Notes under the pieces: model-generated
Seen by the model: only the letters and a program-made list of their open reading frames with translations
Databases searched by the model: none
What the model was told of the DNA's origin: nothing
Shown: positions 34,112 through 41,326 of the stretch, piece after piece
How positions within the stretch are numbered: position 1 is the first letter of the stretch
Layout: each line of letters starts with the position of its first letter
Assembly (NCBI RefSeq): GCF_001544135.1
Contig: NZ_BCPV01000002.1
Span: 1 to 64,000, forward strand
DNA length: 64,000 nucleotides
From: Geobacillus zalihae NBRC 101842
GTDB lineage: Bacteria > Bacillota > Bacilli > Bacillales > Anoxybacillaceae
Direction of reading: 5' to 3'
Program-made: the position numbers and the translations under genes

Positions 34112-34140
34112 ATTATATTCGAATGTTCTGAAAAGTACAA
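34112..34140 (-). promoter_or_regulatory. Sigma-A promoter of the catabolic operon
   Basis: On the minus strand TTGTAC is followed after exactly 17 bases by TATAAT. The operator palindrome follows directly. Confidence 0.8.
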
Positions 34141-34210
34141 TACCTTTTTTGATTTTCGTCCAACGGGAAAACGCCATATGCGTTCTCCCGTTGGCATGGA
34201 ATCTATCGAT

Positions 34211-34954
34211 CTATTCCGCCTGTATTTGCTTGCGCACGCTAGCGACCGTTTTCCCGATTCCGCCATAAATGACAAGGTCAAACATCCCGTCCATTCTTGT
34301 CGCTGTTTTGTTGATCAATACTTTCCTTGTTGCCGGCGATTCGGCGGCGACATAAAACGGGATTTGATTCACGGGCGCCACTTCCAAACTTGTTCCCATC
34401 GCCAGAAGCAAGTCGCTGGCGGCCGCCGCAGCAAACGCTTCTTCCATGCGCGGCACGAGCCCGCCAAACAAAACGACATCCGGTTTGACAATCGTCTGGC
34501 ACTTTTCACAGCGCGGCACCTCGTGACGGTTGATAAACGACAGATCATACTTGTTGCCGCATGACGGGCATGTCGCCGTCTGCAACGTGCCGTGCAGCTC
34601 AATGACATTCGTGCTCCCTGCTTTTGTATGCAGCCCGTCAATATTTTGCGTCAAAATCGTCACCGTCTTGCCCATCTCCTCAAGCCAACGGAGAAACCGA
34701 TGCCCATCATTCGGGGCAAAGCCGCCCATCATTTTTAATGAAAACATCCGCTTGAATCGACGCCAAAAATCAGCCGGATCTTTTTTGTAATAATGCTCTG
34801 ACAAATAATATTCGACATGGTCCTCTTGGGCGTAAAGGCCGTTTTCGCTGCGAAAATCAGGAATGCCGGACTCCGTGCTCATCCCGGCCCCGGTCAGGAC
34901 GGCGATTGTATTCGCCTCTTTGATCCATTGCGCCAGTTGCCGGATTTTGTCCAC
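34211..34954 (-). CDS. NAD-dependent protein deacylase, sirtuin (Sir2/CobB type)
   Basis: 247 residues with the sirtuin motifs GAGMSTESGIPDFRS, TQNIDGLH, catalytic His in IELHGTL, two CXXC zinc pairs (CPSCG and CEKC) and GTSLEVAPVNQIP. It removes acetyl groups from lysines using NAD; B. subtilis SrtN and its targets such as acetyl-CoA synthetase suggest a role in acyl metabolism. The start is a GTG at 34954 behind GGAGAG. The gene lies just upstream of the acyl-CoA operon, which has its own promoter. Confidence 0.9.
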   Translation of the reverse strand: MDKIRQLAQWIKEANTIAVLTGAGMSTESGIPDFRSENGLYAQEDHVEYYLSEHYYKKDPADFWRRFKRMFSLKMMGGFAPNDGHRFLRWLEEMGKTVTILTQNIDGLHTKAGSTNVIELHGTLQTATCPSCGNKYDLSFINRHEVPRCEKCQTIVKPDVVLFGGLVPRMEEAFAAAAASDLLLAMGTSLEVAPVNQIPFYVAAESPATRKVLINKTATRMDGMFDLVIYGGIGKTVASVRKQIQAE

Positions 34955-35027
34955 TCTCGTTCTCTCCTTTCTTACGAACCTCTTGGACTTCGGGAATGGG
35001 AGCTGGGGGCTCCCGCCTGCAGCGAGG

Positions 35028-35777
35028 CTACCGTAAATTGAACCCTTTCCCTTCCACAAACTCCTTCATGTACATCCGGACTTGGCGGCTGAGCATATCG
35101 GCCATCTGCCCGGTCCATGTGTCGCGGCGGCGGCCGTTTGTCCGTTGTTCATAATAGGTAGAAACGGTTTCATTGTAGCGCTGCAGCTGCGCGATGAATC
35201 GCGCCCGGTCTTGGTCGTATTCGTCCTCGTGATAAACGTGTTCAAACGGCAACCGCGGCTTTTGATCCGGCGTTTGTGCAGGATAGCCGACGGCAAGCCC
35301 AAACAGCGGAATGACCCGCTTCGGCACATTTAGCAGCGCACATACTTCCGGCAAGTTGTTGCGCAGCCCGCCGATATAGCAAATGCCAAGCCCCATCGAC
35401 TCCGCGGCAATGGCGGCATTTTGCGCCGCAAGCGCCGTGTCAATCAGCGCAACCATAAACTTTTCCGTGCTCTCAAGCGATGGAAGCACGTCTTTTCCTT
35501 CTAGCTCGCCAATGAGCTCATGGCGGTGAAAATCAGCGCAAAAGACAAAGAAATGGCCGTTATGCTCGACGTACGATTGATTCCCGGCCAGTTCAGCGAG
35601 CTTCCGTTTTTTCTCCGGATCTTTCACGCCGATGATGGAGTACGCTTGAACGTAGCTTGATGTCGACGCCGCTTGGGCGCATTCAACGATCGTGCGGATT
35701 TGTTCGTCCGTGAGCGGCTGGTCTTCAAAACGGCGGATCGAACGGTGCTGGAGAATCGTTTCGATGACTTGGTTCAT
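35028..35777 (-). CDS. nfsA: NADPH-dependent FMN nitroreductase, NfsA type
   Basis: 249 residues; the opening HRSIRRFEDQPLTDEQ followed by AQAASTSSYVQAYSIIGV and the Arg-rich C-terminal part (YYEQRTNGRRRDTW) match the oxygen-insensitive NfsA/NfrA group (B. subtilis NfrA, YcnD), flavin enzymes that reduce nitro compounds, FMN or disulfides with NADPH. ATG 35777 has GGAGG eight bases upstream. Confidence 0.88.
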   Translation of the reverse strand: MNQVIETILQHRSIRRFEDQPLTDEQIRTIVECAQAASTSSYVQAYSIIGVKDPEKKRKLAELAGNQSYVEHNGHFFVFCADFHRHELIGELEGKDVLPSLESTEKFMVALIDTALAAQNAAIAAESMGLGICYIGGLRNNLPEVCALLNVPKRVIPLFGLAVGYPAQTPDQKPRLPFEHVYHEDEYDQDRARFIAQLQRYNETVSTYYEQRTNGRRRDTWTGQMADMLSRQVRMYMKEFVEGKGFNLR

Positions 35778-35826
35778 GACTATGTCCTCCTTGAACAGCC
35801 CAACGGCTTCTTTTTGTGAACATGAT

Positions 35827-35865
35827 AACAAAAAAGAAAGAGCCATACAACGAATCGGCTCTTTC
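35827..35865 (-). terminator. Terminator of the pirin gene
   Basis: Stem GAAAGAGCC/GGCTCTTTC (35836-35844 with 35857-35865), followed on the minus strand by a T tract (CTTTTTTGTT). It separates the pirin and nfsA units. Confidence 0.8.
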
Positions 35866-35872
35866 CCTTCCG

Positions 35873-36706
35873 TTATCGCCCAAACCGCCCTTCCTGGTAA
35901 TCGCGAATCGCTTCGCGGATTTGTTCCGGCGTGTTCATGACGAACGGCCCGTAGGCGACGACCGGTTCGTTCACCGGCTCACCGGCGTAAAGAAGAAGGC
36001 GGAGTTTTTCGCGGGCGGTCGCGTTTAGCTCCGTTTCCTCGCCGCGGTTGTGGCGGCTGAAAAACAGCGCTTGCCCGGCCTTTCCTTCCGTATGGTCAGC
36101 TCCGAACGTGCCGCTCCCTTCTAAAATGTACAAAAAGCCGTTGTAATGCCCCGGCAAATCTTGCACGACCGTTGTTCCCGGTTCGACAATCATTTCCACC
36201 ATCGTGACAGGAACGATGTTCTTCGTCGGGGCTTGCACCCCTTTGGATGACCCGGAAAAGACGCGGATCACCGCTCCTTCCTCTTTTCGCACCGGCATCT
36301 CTTCGGCGCGCAAGTTTTGGTAGCGCGGCTCGGTCATTTTATGCGTGCTCGGCAAGTTGACCCAAAGTTGCAAGCTGTGCACCGTTGAACCGGGCGCCGG
36401 ATCTTCCTTATGGACGACGCCGCGGCCGGCCGTCATCCATTGCACATCCCCGGGGCCGAGCGTGCTGTGGCCGGCTTTGCTGTCGAAATGTTCAAGCTCG
36501 CCGCTGATCACATACGTGACCGTCTCAATGCCGCGGTGCGGATGGACGTCAAACGTTCCTCGCTCAAAAATGTCTTCCATCAGCAACAAAAACGGATCAT
36601 ACTCTTGCCAGTTCCCGGGCTCAAGCACCGAACCGCTCTGATGAATCGGGCTGTTGGTCGTCATTTGCACGGTTTTCACGCGACGAATGCGGCGTTGAAT
36701 CGCCAT
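35873..36706 (-). CDS. Pirin family protein
   Basis: 277 residues with two cupin domains. The metal site of pirins is visible in FDVHPHRGIETVTYVISGELEHFDS (HPHRG) and in GDVQWMTAGRGVVHKEDP (His and Glu), near residues 54-102. Pirins act as quercetinases or as redox regulators; in Bacillus they are mostly of unknown role. The C-terminal cupin ends AYGPFVMNTPEQIREAIRDYQEGRFG, as in YhhW-like members. Single gene with its own terminator. Confidence 0.88.
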   Translation of the reverse strand: MAIQRRIRRVKTVQMTTNSPIHQSGSVLEPGNWQEYDPFLLLMEDIFERGTFDVHPHRGIETVTYVISGELEHFDSKAGHSTLGPGDVQWMTAGRGVVHKEDPAPGSTVHSLQLWVNLPSTHKMTEPRYQNLRAEEMPVRKEEGAVIRVFSGSSKGVQAPTKNIVPVTMVEMIVEPGTTVVQDLPGHYNGFLYILEGSGTFGADHTEGKAGQALFFSRHNRGEETELNATAREKLRLLLYAGEPVNEPVVAYGPFVMNTPEQIREAIRDYQEGRFGR

Positions 36707-37136
36707 AACCTCTCCTCCCTTATGTTGCGCAATCCCGGCCGTTGCCGGAAGGAGTGCAGCTCAATCGGCAAACCGCTCCCCCCCTTCATCGTACCGGATT
36801 CAACGAAAAACAGGCAAGCCATCCGCCTGAAAAATGGCGGCCATACCGCTCGCAAAAAACAAAAAACCTGCCGGCACTCGGCAGGTGGACGTTGGAAGAG
36901 GGATTCCAATCCCACCATAAAACGATTGATATTTCAAGGATGAATGGACATGCTCGTTCATCACGTGCAAAATTTGTGCAAAATAATCTCCAGTGTGTCA
37001 ATCCATGCAAAAAGGCGGGACAATCCGCCTTCTTTTCGTTGCTCGATTCTGCCTTTTTCACAAAATATCCGAAGGAAGTCTCCCGCCTCAAGGAGCGTGA
37101 AGGGCAAAAATGTACGCAAAAAGTATGCTAAAAGTG
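36707..37136. other. Intergenic region with two hairpins
   Basis: No supported gene. It holds a leftward terminator without an assigned gene (stem ACCTGCCG/CGGCAGGT at 36866-36886 with a long A/T tract at 36853-36866) and a second hairpin (AAGGCGG/CCGCCTT, 37012-37031) followed by CTTTTCG. An open minus-strand frame at 36786-37091 runs through both hairpins and has no family match, so it is not called. An orphan terminator suggests that a gene was lost here. Confidence 0.45.
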
Positions 37137-37165
37137 AACAAAAGGCCAATATAAATGGCCTTTCA
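37137..37165 (-). terminator. Terminator of mazEF
   Basis: Stem AAAGGCC/GGCCTTT (37141-37163) followed on the minus strand by TTTGTTC. It overlaps the last codon of mazF. Confidence 0.65.
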
Positions 37166-37492
37166 CGAAAGAAAAGTATGAATCAGATCCAAGCAATCCG
37201 AAACAACTTCATTGGGCGCCCGTCCTACTATTTGAAGCTGTCGGGCGCGCCAATCTAAACTTTTGACCTGATCGGTTAAAATCACGCCTTCAACGGCCAA
37301 GCCTGATGGCAATTCCACTTCAAATGGATATCCTTTTTGTTGCCGGGTGATCGGGCAAAGCACCGCAAACCCTGTCAATTGATTGAACCGCTTTGGTGAT
37401 AGAACGATGCCGGGCCTTTTTCCTGCCTGCTCATGCCCTGCTTGTGGATTGAAATTGACGTAAACAAGATCCCCGCGATCCGGCGCTTGCAT
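37163..37492 (-). CDS. mazF: Toxin MazF/PemK, mRNA interferase
   Basis: 109 residues with the PemK/MazF fold: DRGDLVYVNFNPQAGHEQAGKRPGIVLSP (active-site Arg region), a ITRQQKGYPFEVELP strand and VILTDQVKSLDWRAR. Such toxins cut mRNA at short sequences. ATG 37492 shares one base with the mazE stop codon (TGATG), a tight coupling that keeps antitoxin first. It is the ChpB-like chromosomal type rather than the B. subtilis NdoA orthologue, which lies elsewhere next to rsb genes. Confidence 0.9.
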   Translation of the reverse strand: MQAPDRGDLVYVNFNPQAGHEQAGKRPGIVLSPKRFNQLTGFAVLCPITRQQKGYPFEVELPSGLAVEGVILTDQVKSLDWRARQLQIVGRAPNEVVSDCLDLIHTFLS

Positions 37493-37728
37493 CAGAACAA
37501 TTCATTCCCTTCTGTTCCAAAATCAATTTCAGCATGGCGATTTTCCGGCGTGATTTTAGCCAAAAGTTCCTCCAATGTCGGCTTTTTCTTTTTCGGGATC
37601 AACTTGATCGCTTGGTTCTCAACGATCATCTCCACTTCTGATCCTTGATGAAGCGCTAAACGTTCAGCAATCACGCTTGGGATACGAACCGCAAGGCTGT
37701 TTCCCCATTTTTGAACGGTTATTGTCAT
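37492..37728 (-). CDS. mazE: Antitoxin MazE, AbrB-type
   Basis: 78 residues: a swapped-hairpin AbrB/MazE DNA-binding domain (VQKWGNSLAVRIPSVIAERL) and an acidic C-terminal tail (LEELLAKITPENRHAEIDFG) that would wrap and inhibit MazF. ATG 37728 lies eight bases behind AAAGGAG. It probably also represses its own promoter. Confidence 0.88.
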   Translation of the reverse strand: MTITVQKWGNSLAVRIPSVIAERLALHQGSEVEMIVENQAIKLIPKKKKPTLEELLAKITPENRHAEIDFGTEGNELF

Positions 37729-37823
37729 GATTGACACTCCTTTCTGTTTGTTTAATTCCATTATACCTCTCTCCTTTCATTTCGTATATACATAGTATAT
37801 ACATAAATTCAAAAAAAAGATGC

Positions 37824-37935
37824 CATCGAGACGGTGTTTTCGATTCGAAACGAACGATTACGATTGATGATAAGACGCTGAACATGTTAAAGGATTTGAA
37901 GAAAAGTCAAAAGGATTCCCAAAAAATGAAAAACG
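37824..37935 (+). pseudogene. Fused scraps of an IS982 transposase and a phage-type integrase
   Basis: Bases 37824-37846 are identical to 23 bases inside the IS982 transposase gene (52523-52545). They run directly into about 30 codons encoding SKRTITIDDKTLNMLKDL and KKSQKD, which resembles the loop before the catalytic core of tyrosine integrases of Gram-positive integrative elements. Both are tiny fragments. The place, beside three tRNA genes, is where such integrases insert their elements. Confidence 0.45.
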
Positions 37936-38000
37936 ACTGCCAACGCAGTCGTATCAAGGGTTTCATGATTTACAATTTGACAGGATCGGATATTAGAAAT

Positions 38001-38089
38001 GGAGGAAGAGGGATTCGAACCCCCGCGGGCTGTGACACCCCTAGCGGTTTTCGAAACCGCCCCCTTCAGCCAGACTTGGGTATTCCTCC
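38001..38089 (-). tRNA. tRNA-Ser (CGA)
   Basis: A class II tRNA with acceptor stem GGAGGAA/TTCCTCC, D-arm, a long variable arm, anticodon stem GCGGT/ACCGC around the loop TTCGAAA (anticodon CGA) and T-arm GGGGGTTCGAATCCC. It reads UCG. CCA is not encoded. Last gene of a three-tRNA unit. Confidence 0.93.
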
Positions 38090-38098
38090 GTATGAAAA

Positions 38099-38171
38099 TG
38101 GAGCCTATCGGATTCGAACCGATGACCTCCTGCGTGCGGGGCAGGCGCTCTCCCAGCTGAGCTAAGGCCCC
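38099..38171 (-). tRNA. tRNA-Ala (CGC)
   Basis: A 73-base tRNA with acceptor stem GGGGCCT/AGGCTCC (with the G3-U70 pair that marks tRNA-Ala), D-arm GCTC/GAGC, anticodon stem CCTGC/GCAGG around the loop CCCGCAC (anticodon CGC) and T-arm ATCGG/CCGAT. Position 33 is C, where almost all tRNAs have U. CCA is not encoded. It reads GCG. Confidence 0.9.
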
Positions 38172-38181
38172 AAATTAATGA

Positions 38182-38255
38182 TCGGGAAGACAGGATTTGA
38201 ACCTGCGACCTCACGGACCCGAACCGTGTGCTCTACCAAGCTGAGCTACTTCCCG
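38182..38255 (-). tRNA. tRNA-Pro (CGG)
   Basis: A 74-base tRNA with acceptor stem CGGGAAG/CTTCCCG, anticodon stem CACGG/CCGTG around the loop TTCGGGT (anticodon CGG) and T-arm GCAGG/CCTGT. It reads CCG. First gene of the three-tRNA unit behind the promoter at 38287-38315. Confidence 0.93.
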
Positions 38256-38286
38256 ACATAAGCTGGTTTACCTTGCGACAATTTAT

Positions 38287-38315
38287 ATTCTATATGAACC
38301 TCAAAGGAAAGTCAA
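38287..38315 (-). promoter_or_regulatory. Sigma-A promoter of the tRNA unit
   Basis: On the minus strand TTGACT is followed after 17 bases by TAGAAT, 31 bases before the 5' end of tRNA-Pro. Short leader, as expected for a tRNA transcript. Confidence 0.75.
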
Positions 38316-38423
38316 TAGTTTTTTTATCTTTTTTCGCCATAACGGACGAAAATTTATCTTTTTTCTGAAACGACCTGCGTAGCTGCCGCTCCTTTTTTCC
38401 TATACTAAAAACACAGCAACCGT

Positions 38424-39745
38424 TTGACACTCCACACGCCTAAAGGGCGTGGGATTCTTGGGTCGTTTGCGTCCTCATCCATTTCTGGTTCAGACAACGC
38501 CCAAGTTCAGGGGTGTGTCATCACCCCGTCCCATCGGGTTAGGATGTACCCCCATGGGCGGCGCACCTGTGACCAGTGCGCTAGGTTAGGCGACAAAGCC
38601 CGAAATCGCTTTGGCGATGTTGATGGCGCCATTCAAGTCGGCGTGGAGGGTGTATCCACACCTTTGGCATCGGAAGTGGATGCCGTTTCGGTTCGCTTTC
38701 TCTCGATAACCACATTTACACGTTTGGCTCGTGTAGGTTGGATCCACCCACTCCACCCGAATGCCCGCCATTTCCGCTTTATAGGCGATCATCGTTTGCA
38801 GTTGATGAAACGCCCATGAATGAAGGCTTCGCCCCGCTTCTTTGGCCAATTTGGCCCGTTTCCGAATCCCCGTCAACGCTTCCATCCGAATCACGCCAAC
38901 ACCGTTGGCGAGCGCAACATTCACGATTTGACGGCTGATTTTGTGATTTTGGTCCTTCATCCAGCGGGATTCTTTACGGCCGATTTTGCGAATCATATGA
39001 AGCTTCTTCTCTTTGCCCAACGTTCGCCGCAAAGCCGCATAGCGTCGGCGCACAAAAGCGCATTGGTTCCCTTTGAAAAACAACGATTTCGTTCCCACGC
39101 TGGCCACGGCGAGATAGCGAAGCCCAAGGTCAACCCCCATCACCTTTGTTTCGTGCCGCGGCTTGACTTCAAAGGTGATCGCGATCGCCAAATACCATTT
39201 CGTTCGCTTTTTGTAGAGTTTGGCGGCCCCTTGTTTGACGGTTCCATCGAGCAGCCGCTTCAGCCACGCTTCTTGGTAGGGGCGCGCAACCACTGGCACG
39301 CCAATTCGCTTCTCCAGTGTGGGGAAGGAAACCGTGTAGAACGCTCCTTTCTTTTCCACCTTCACGTTTTGATTGTTAAAGCAGCACCAGAATGTTCGAA
39401 ACTTCTTTGCCTTTTGGCTTTTCTTTTGAGACTTCACTTCTCGAATCGTCTGATTCACGACGGCGGAAGGAAACCGCTGCGACGAAAACTCTTTAAATAA
39501 TTTGCTCGTCGCTTGATTCAGCTTGGGATGATTCAACAGCCAATTGGCAAACGAGGTATTCACTTCTGTCATCCGTTCGTACATGTCCTGTTTGACTTTC
39601 GTTGGGTTGTGCAGCTCCAGCTTTAGTGTGATGGTCGGCATGGATTCACCTCCTTGCAACAATGACAGGATGCCATTTCCATATGAAGAAAACGACTCAC
39701 TTTCATCCCACGCCTAAAGAGCGTGGGCTTTCTCGTTCGCGAATC
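38424..39745 (-). mobile_element. IS200/IS605-family TnpB-only element (element 2)
   Basis: One tnpB gene flanked by hairpins: CCCACGC/GCGTGGG at the left end (39707-39727) and the related CACACGCC/GGGCGTGGG pair at the right end (38433-38453). There is no TnpA gene. The ends cannot be fixed to the base because the target is not known; limits are approximate. The 130-160 bases between the tnpB stop (38586) and the right-end hairpin should encode the guide RNA scaffold. Confidence 0.75.
38586..39641 (-). CDS. tnpB: RNA-guided nuclease TnpB (element 2)
   Basis: 351 residues. RuvC-I is VMGVDLGLRYLAVASV, RuvC-II VIRMEALTGIRK with the expected Glu, the zinc finger is CKCGYREKANRNGIHFRC with CQRC, and RuvC-III is HADLNGAINIAKA. 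All three catalytic acids are present, so it may be active. AAGGAGGTG precedes ATG 39641. It differs strongly in sequence from the TnpB proteins of elements 1 and 3, so the three elements arrived separately. Confidence 0.9.
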   Translation of the reverse strand: MPTITLKLELHNPTKVKQDMYERMTEVNTSFANWLLNHPKLNQATSKLFKEFSSQRFPSAVVNQTIREVKSQKKSQKAKKFRTFWCCFNNQNVKVEKKGAFYTVSFPTLEKRIGVPVVARPYQEAWLKRLLDGTVKQGAAKLYKKRTKWYLAIAITFEVKPRHETKVMGVDLGLRYLAVASVGTKSLFFKGNQCAFVRRRYAALRRTLGKEKKLHMIRKIGRKESRWMKDQNHKISRQIVNVALANGVGVIRMEALTGIRKRAKLAKEAGRSLHSWAFHQLQTMIAYKAEMAGIRVEWVDPTYTSQTCKCGYREKANRNGIHFRCQRCGYTLHADLNGAINIAKAISGFVA

Positions 39746-39767
39746 TGTAAAGGAAAGGGGGCGCTTT

Positions 39768-40277
39768 GTGAAACTCATTCCGCCGGCGCGGCGCAAACGG
39801 GCGCATTTGTCGCAATTGACAACCACCCATTTCCATTTGCGTCATCCGCTTGTCGTCGCCTTTTTTTCCTTTTCGTTTCCGGGTTTCGGCAATTTGATGC
39901 AGCAACGCTACGCCACGGCCTTTATGTTAATCCTCTGGGAGCTGTTTATCAACACAAAAGCCCATATCAATACAGGTATATTATACTCGCTGCTTGGCGA
40001 TTTTGAAAAGGCAAAAGCCGTTCTTGACGAACGATGGCTCATGTTTTATGTGGCCATCTACATGTACAGCATTTGGGACAGCTACCTCGGCTCAGTCGAC
40101 ATGAACAAGCTGTATTTGCTCGCCGACCGCGAAGATGCGCCGATCTCTTCCATACCGAATGGGATCGTGCTTCTCATCCGTTGCGATGAACAGCAATGGC
40201 CGGCCGTGGAGCAGTTGCTGCGGGGCCATCACGCGCTTGGACTCGCCGGCGTTCACGACAAGCAGCCGAATAGATAG
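39768..40277 (+). CDS. Membrane protein of unknown function
   Basis: 169 residues from a GTG start at 39768 behind GGGGG. It has a basic N-terminus, a hydrophobic stretch VVAFFSFSFPGFGNLMQQRY and two more likely helices (TAFMLILWELFINTKAHIN, WLMFYVAIYMYSIWDSYL). The motif PGFGNLMQQRY is reminiscent of TM2-type proteins but I do not recognise the family. A terminator follows. The left end of TnpB element 2 lies only some 25-60 bases upstream, so the native promoter was probably separated from the gene. Confidence 0.6.
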   Translation: MKLIPPARRKRAHLSQLTTTHFHLRHPLVVAFFSFSFPGFGNLMQQRYATAFMLILWELFINTKAHINTGILYSLLGDFEKAKAVLDERWLMFYVAIYMYSIWDSYLGSVDMNKLYLLADREDAPISSIPNGIVLLIRCDEQQWPAVEQLLRGHHALGLAGVHDKQPNR

Positions 40278-40298
40278 GCATTTCATCCCCTTTCACTG

Positions 40299-40331
40299 AA
40301 AAACCCGAGGGAACACCCCCTCGGGTTTTCG
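40299..40331. terminator. Bidirectional terminator between converging genes
   Basis: A 12-bp perfect stem AAAACCCGAGGG/CCCTCGGGTTTT (40300-40311 with 40318-40329) between the stops at 40277 and 40346. Confidence 0.88.
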
Positions 40332-40345
40332 CCGCTCTGCCGTTT

Positions 40346-41326
40346 TCAATAGACATCTCGCTGCATAAAGACAAAAAAAGCGACAAGAAGCCCTGCAAGC
40401 CCCCAGACAGCCAGCACGGCCATCGAAAAGCCAAGCGTCATCCCCTCAATCGGCGGAGCCGCTCCTTTGATGTAATCCGTCAGCCGCAAATTGACCATAA
40501 ACAAATATTTTGCCGAATGCCACGACGACACCATGTTCGACAAAATCGCGCCAGAAATCAATGCTGCCAGCATGATGCCCATCACCGCCGCCGTGCTCCT
40601 AAGCAGCACGGAAAACATAAACGTCAGTGTGCCGACGACAACGCTCACAAACGCTGCCAGCCCGAGCTCGATCAAAATGTATTTCCATTGCGGAATCATG
40701 TGGACATTCGCTGTATTGAGATCCTCTCCTTGCTGGACAAATCCGGTCAATAGCGGCAGACGGAAGCCGCCATATCCAAACACGAGTCCGGAGATGGCAT
40801 ACGACAGCACCGCCGCCATCAGCATAATGAGCGACACCGACAGGAGCAACGCGATATATTTGCTCAACAAAATTTTCCACCGCTTCACCGGCCGAACGAG
40901 AAGCAGCTTGATCGTTCCAGCGCTTGCCTCGGACGACACTAAATCGGCCGCAACCACCATCACTAAAAGCGGCAAAAACAAGTCGATGGCGTTTTCGATA
41001 AACGTGCGCATAAACGTCGGCGCTCCAGGGGCGGACGGATTAATGTTGTGCTCTAAGTAGTACTGCTGCTGCTTGAGGCGGATTTGCAAGTATTTCCGCC
41101 ATTCCTCCGACATGCTCGGCGACTGCAAGCGGTTTTGCAAATCGACGATTTGCTGCTGCAGCTGCGTCCGCCAGTCGGTCGTGCCAAGCCGTTTTCTCAA
41201 CTCTTCCGTCTCGCGGTATTGGGCGTATGTAAACAAGGCGACGAGCACCGCAATGATGGCGGCGATCACCCATAGCCGCTTTTTGCGGACGATTTTCAAC
41301 ATTTCATTATACACGAGCTTACTCAA
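40346..41326 (-). CDS. ABC-2 type transporter permease
   Basis: 326 residues: an N-terminal helix (LWVIAAIIAVLVALFTYA), an external coiled segment (residues 40-95), then five or six helices with the ABC-2 stretch LVSSEASAGTIKLLLVRPVKRWKILLSKYIALL. This is the plan of B. subtilis YhcI-like permeases. Works with the ATPase encoded just upstream (overlap of eight bases). The exported substrate is unknown. Confidence 0.85.
   Translation of the reverse strand: MSKLVYNEMLKIVRKKRLWVIAAIIAVLVALFTYAQYRETEELRKRLGTTDWRTQLQQQIVDLQNRLQSPSMSEEWRKYLQIRLKQQQYYLEHNINPSAPGAPTFMRTFIENAIDLFLPLLVMVVAADLVSSEASAGTIKLLLVRPVKRWKILLSKYIALLLSVSLIMLMAAVLSYAISGLVFGYGGFRLPLLTGFVQQGEDLNTANVHMIPQWKYILIELGLAAFVSVVVGTLTFMFSVLLRSTAAVMGIMLAALISGAILSNMVSSWHSAKYLFMVNLRLTDYIKGAAPPIEGMTLGFSMAVLAVWGLAGLLVAFFVFMQRDVY

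Noticed and set aside
34159-34196. Strong hairpin CCAACGGGAAAACGC/GCGTTCTCCCGTTGG behind the sirtuin gene
   Set aside because: It has no T tract on either strand after the stem, so it is not called as a terminator; it may still be a transcript-stabilising structure.
36786-37091. 101-codon minus-strand frame
   Set aside because: It runs through two terminator-like hairpins, has no ribosome binding site and no family.
37731-38165. Open frame with GIRTPAGC and RIRTDDLL peptides
   Set aside because: These peptides are the well-known false translations of tRNA-Ser and tRNA-Ala genes read in antisense; the tRNAs are real.
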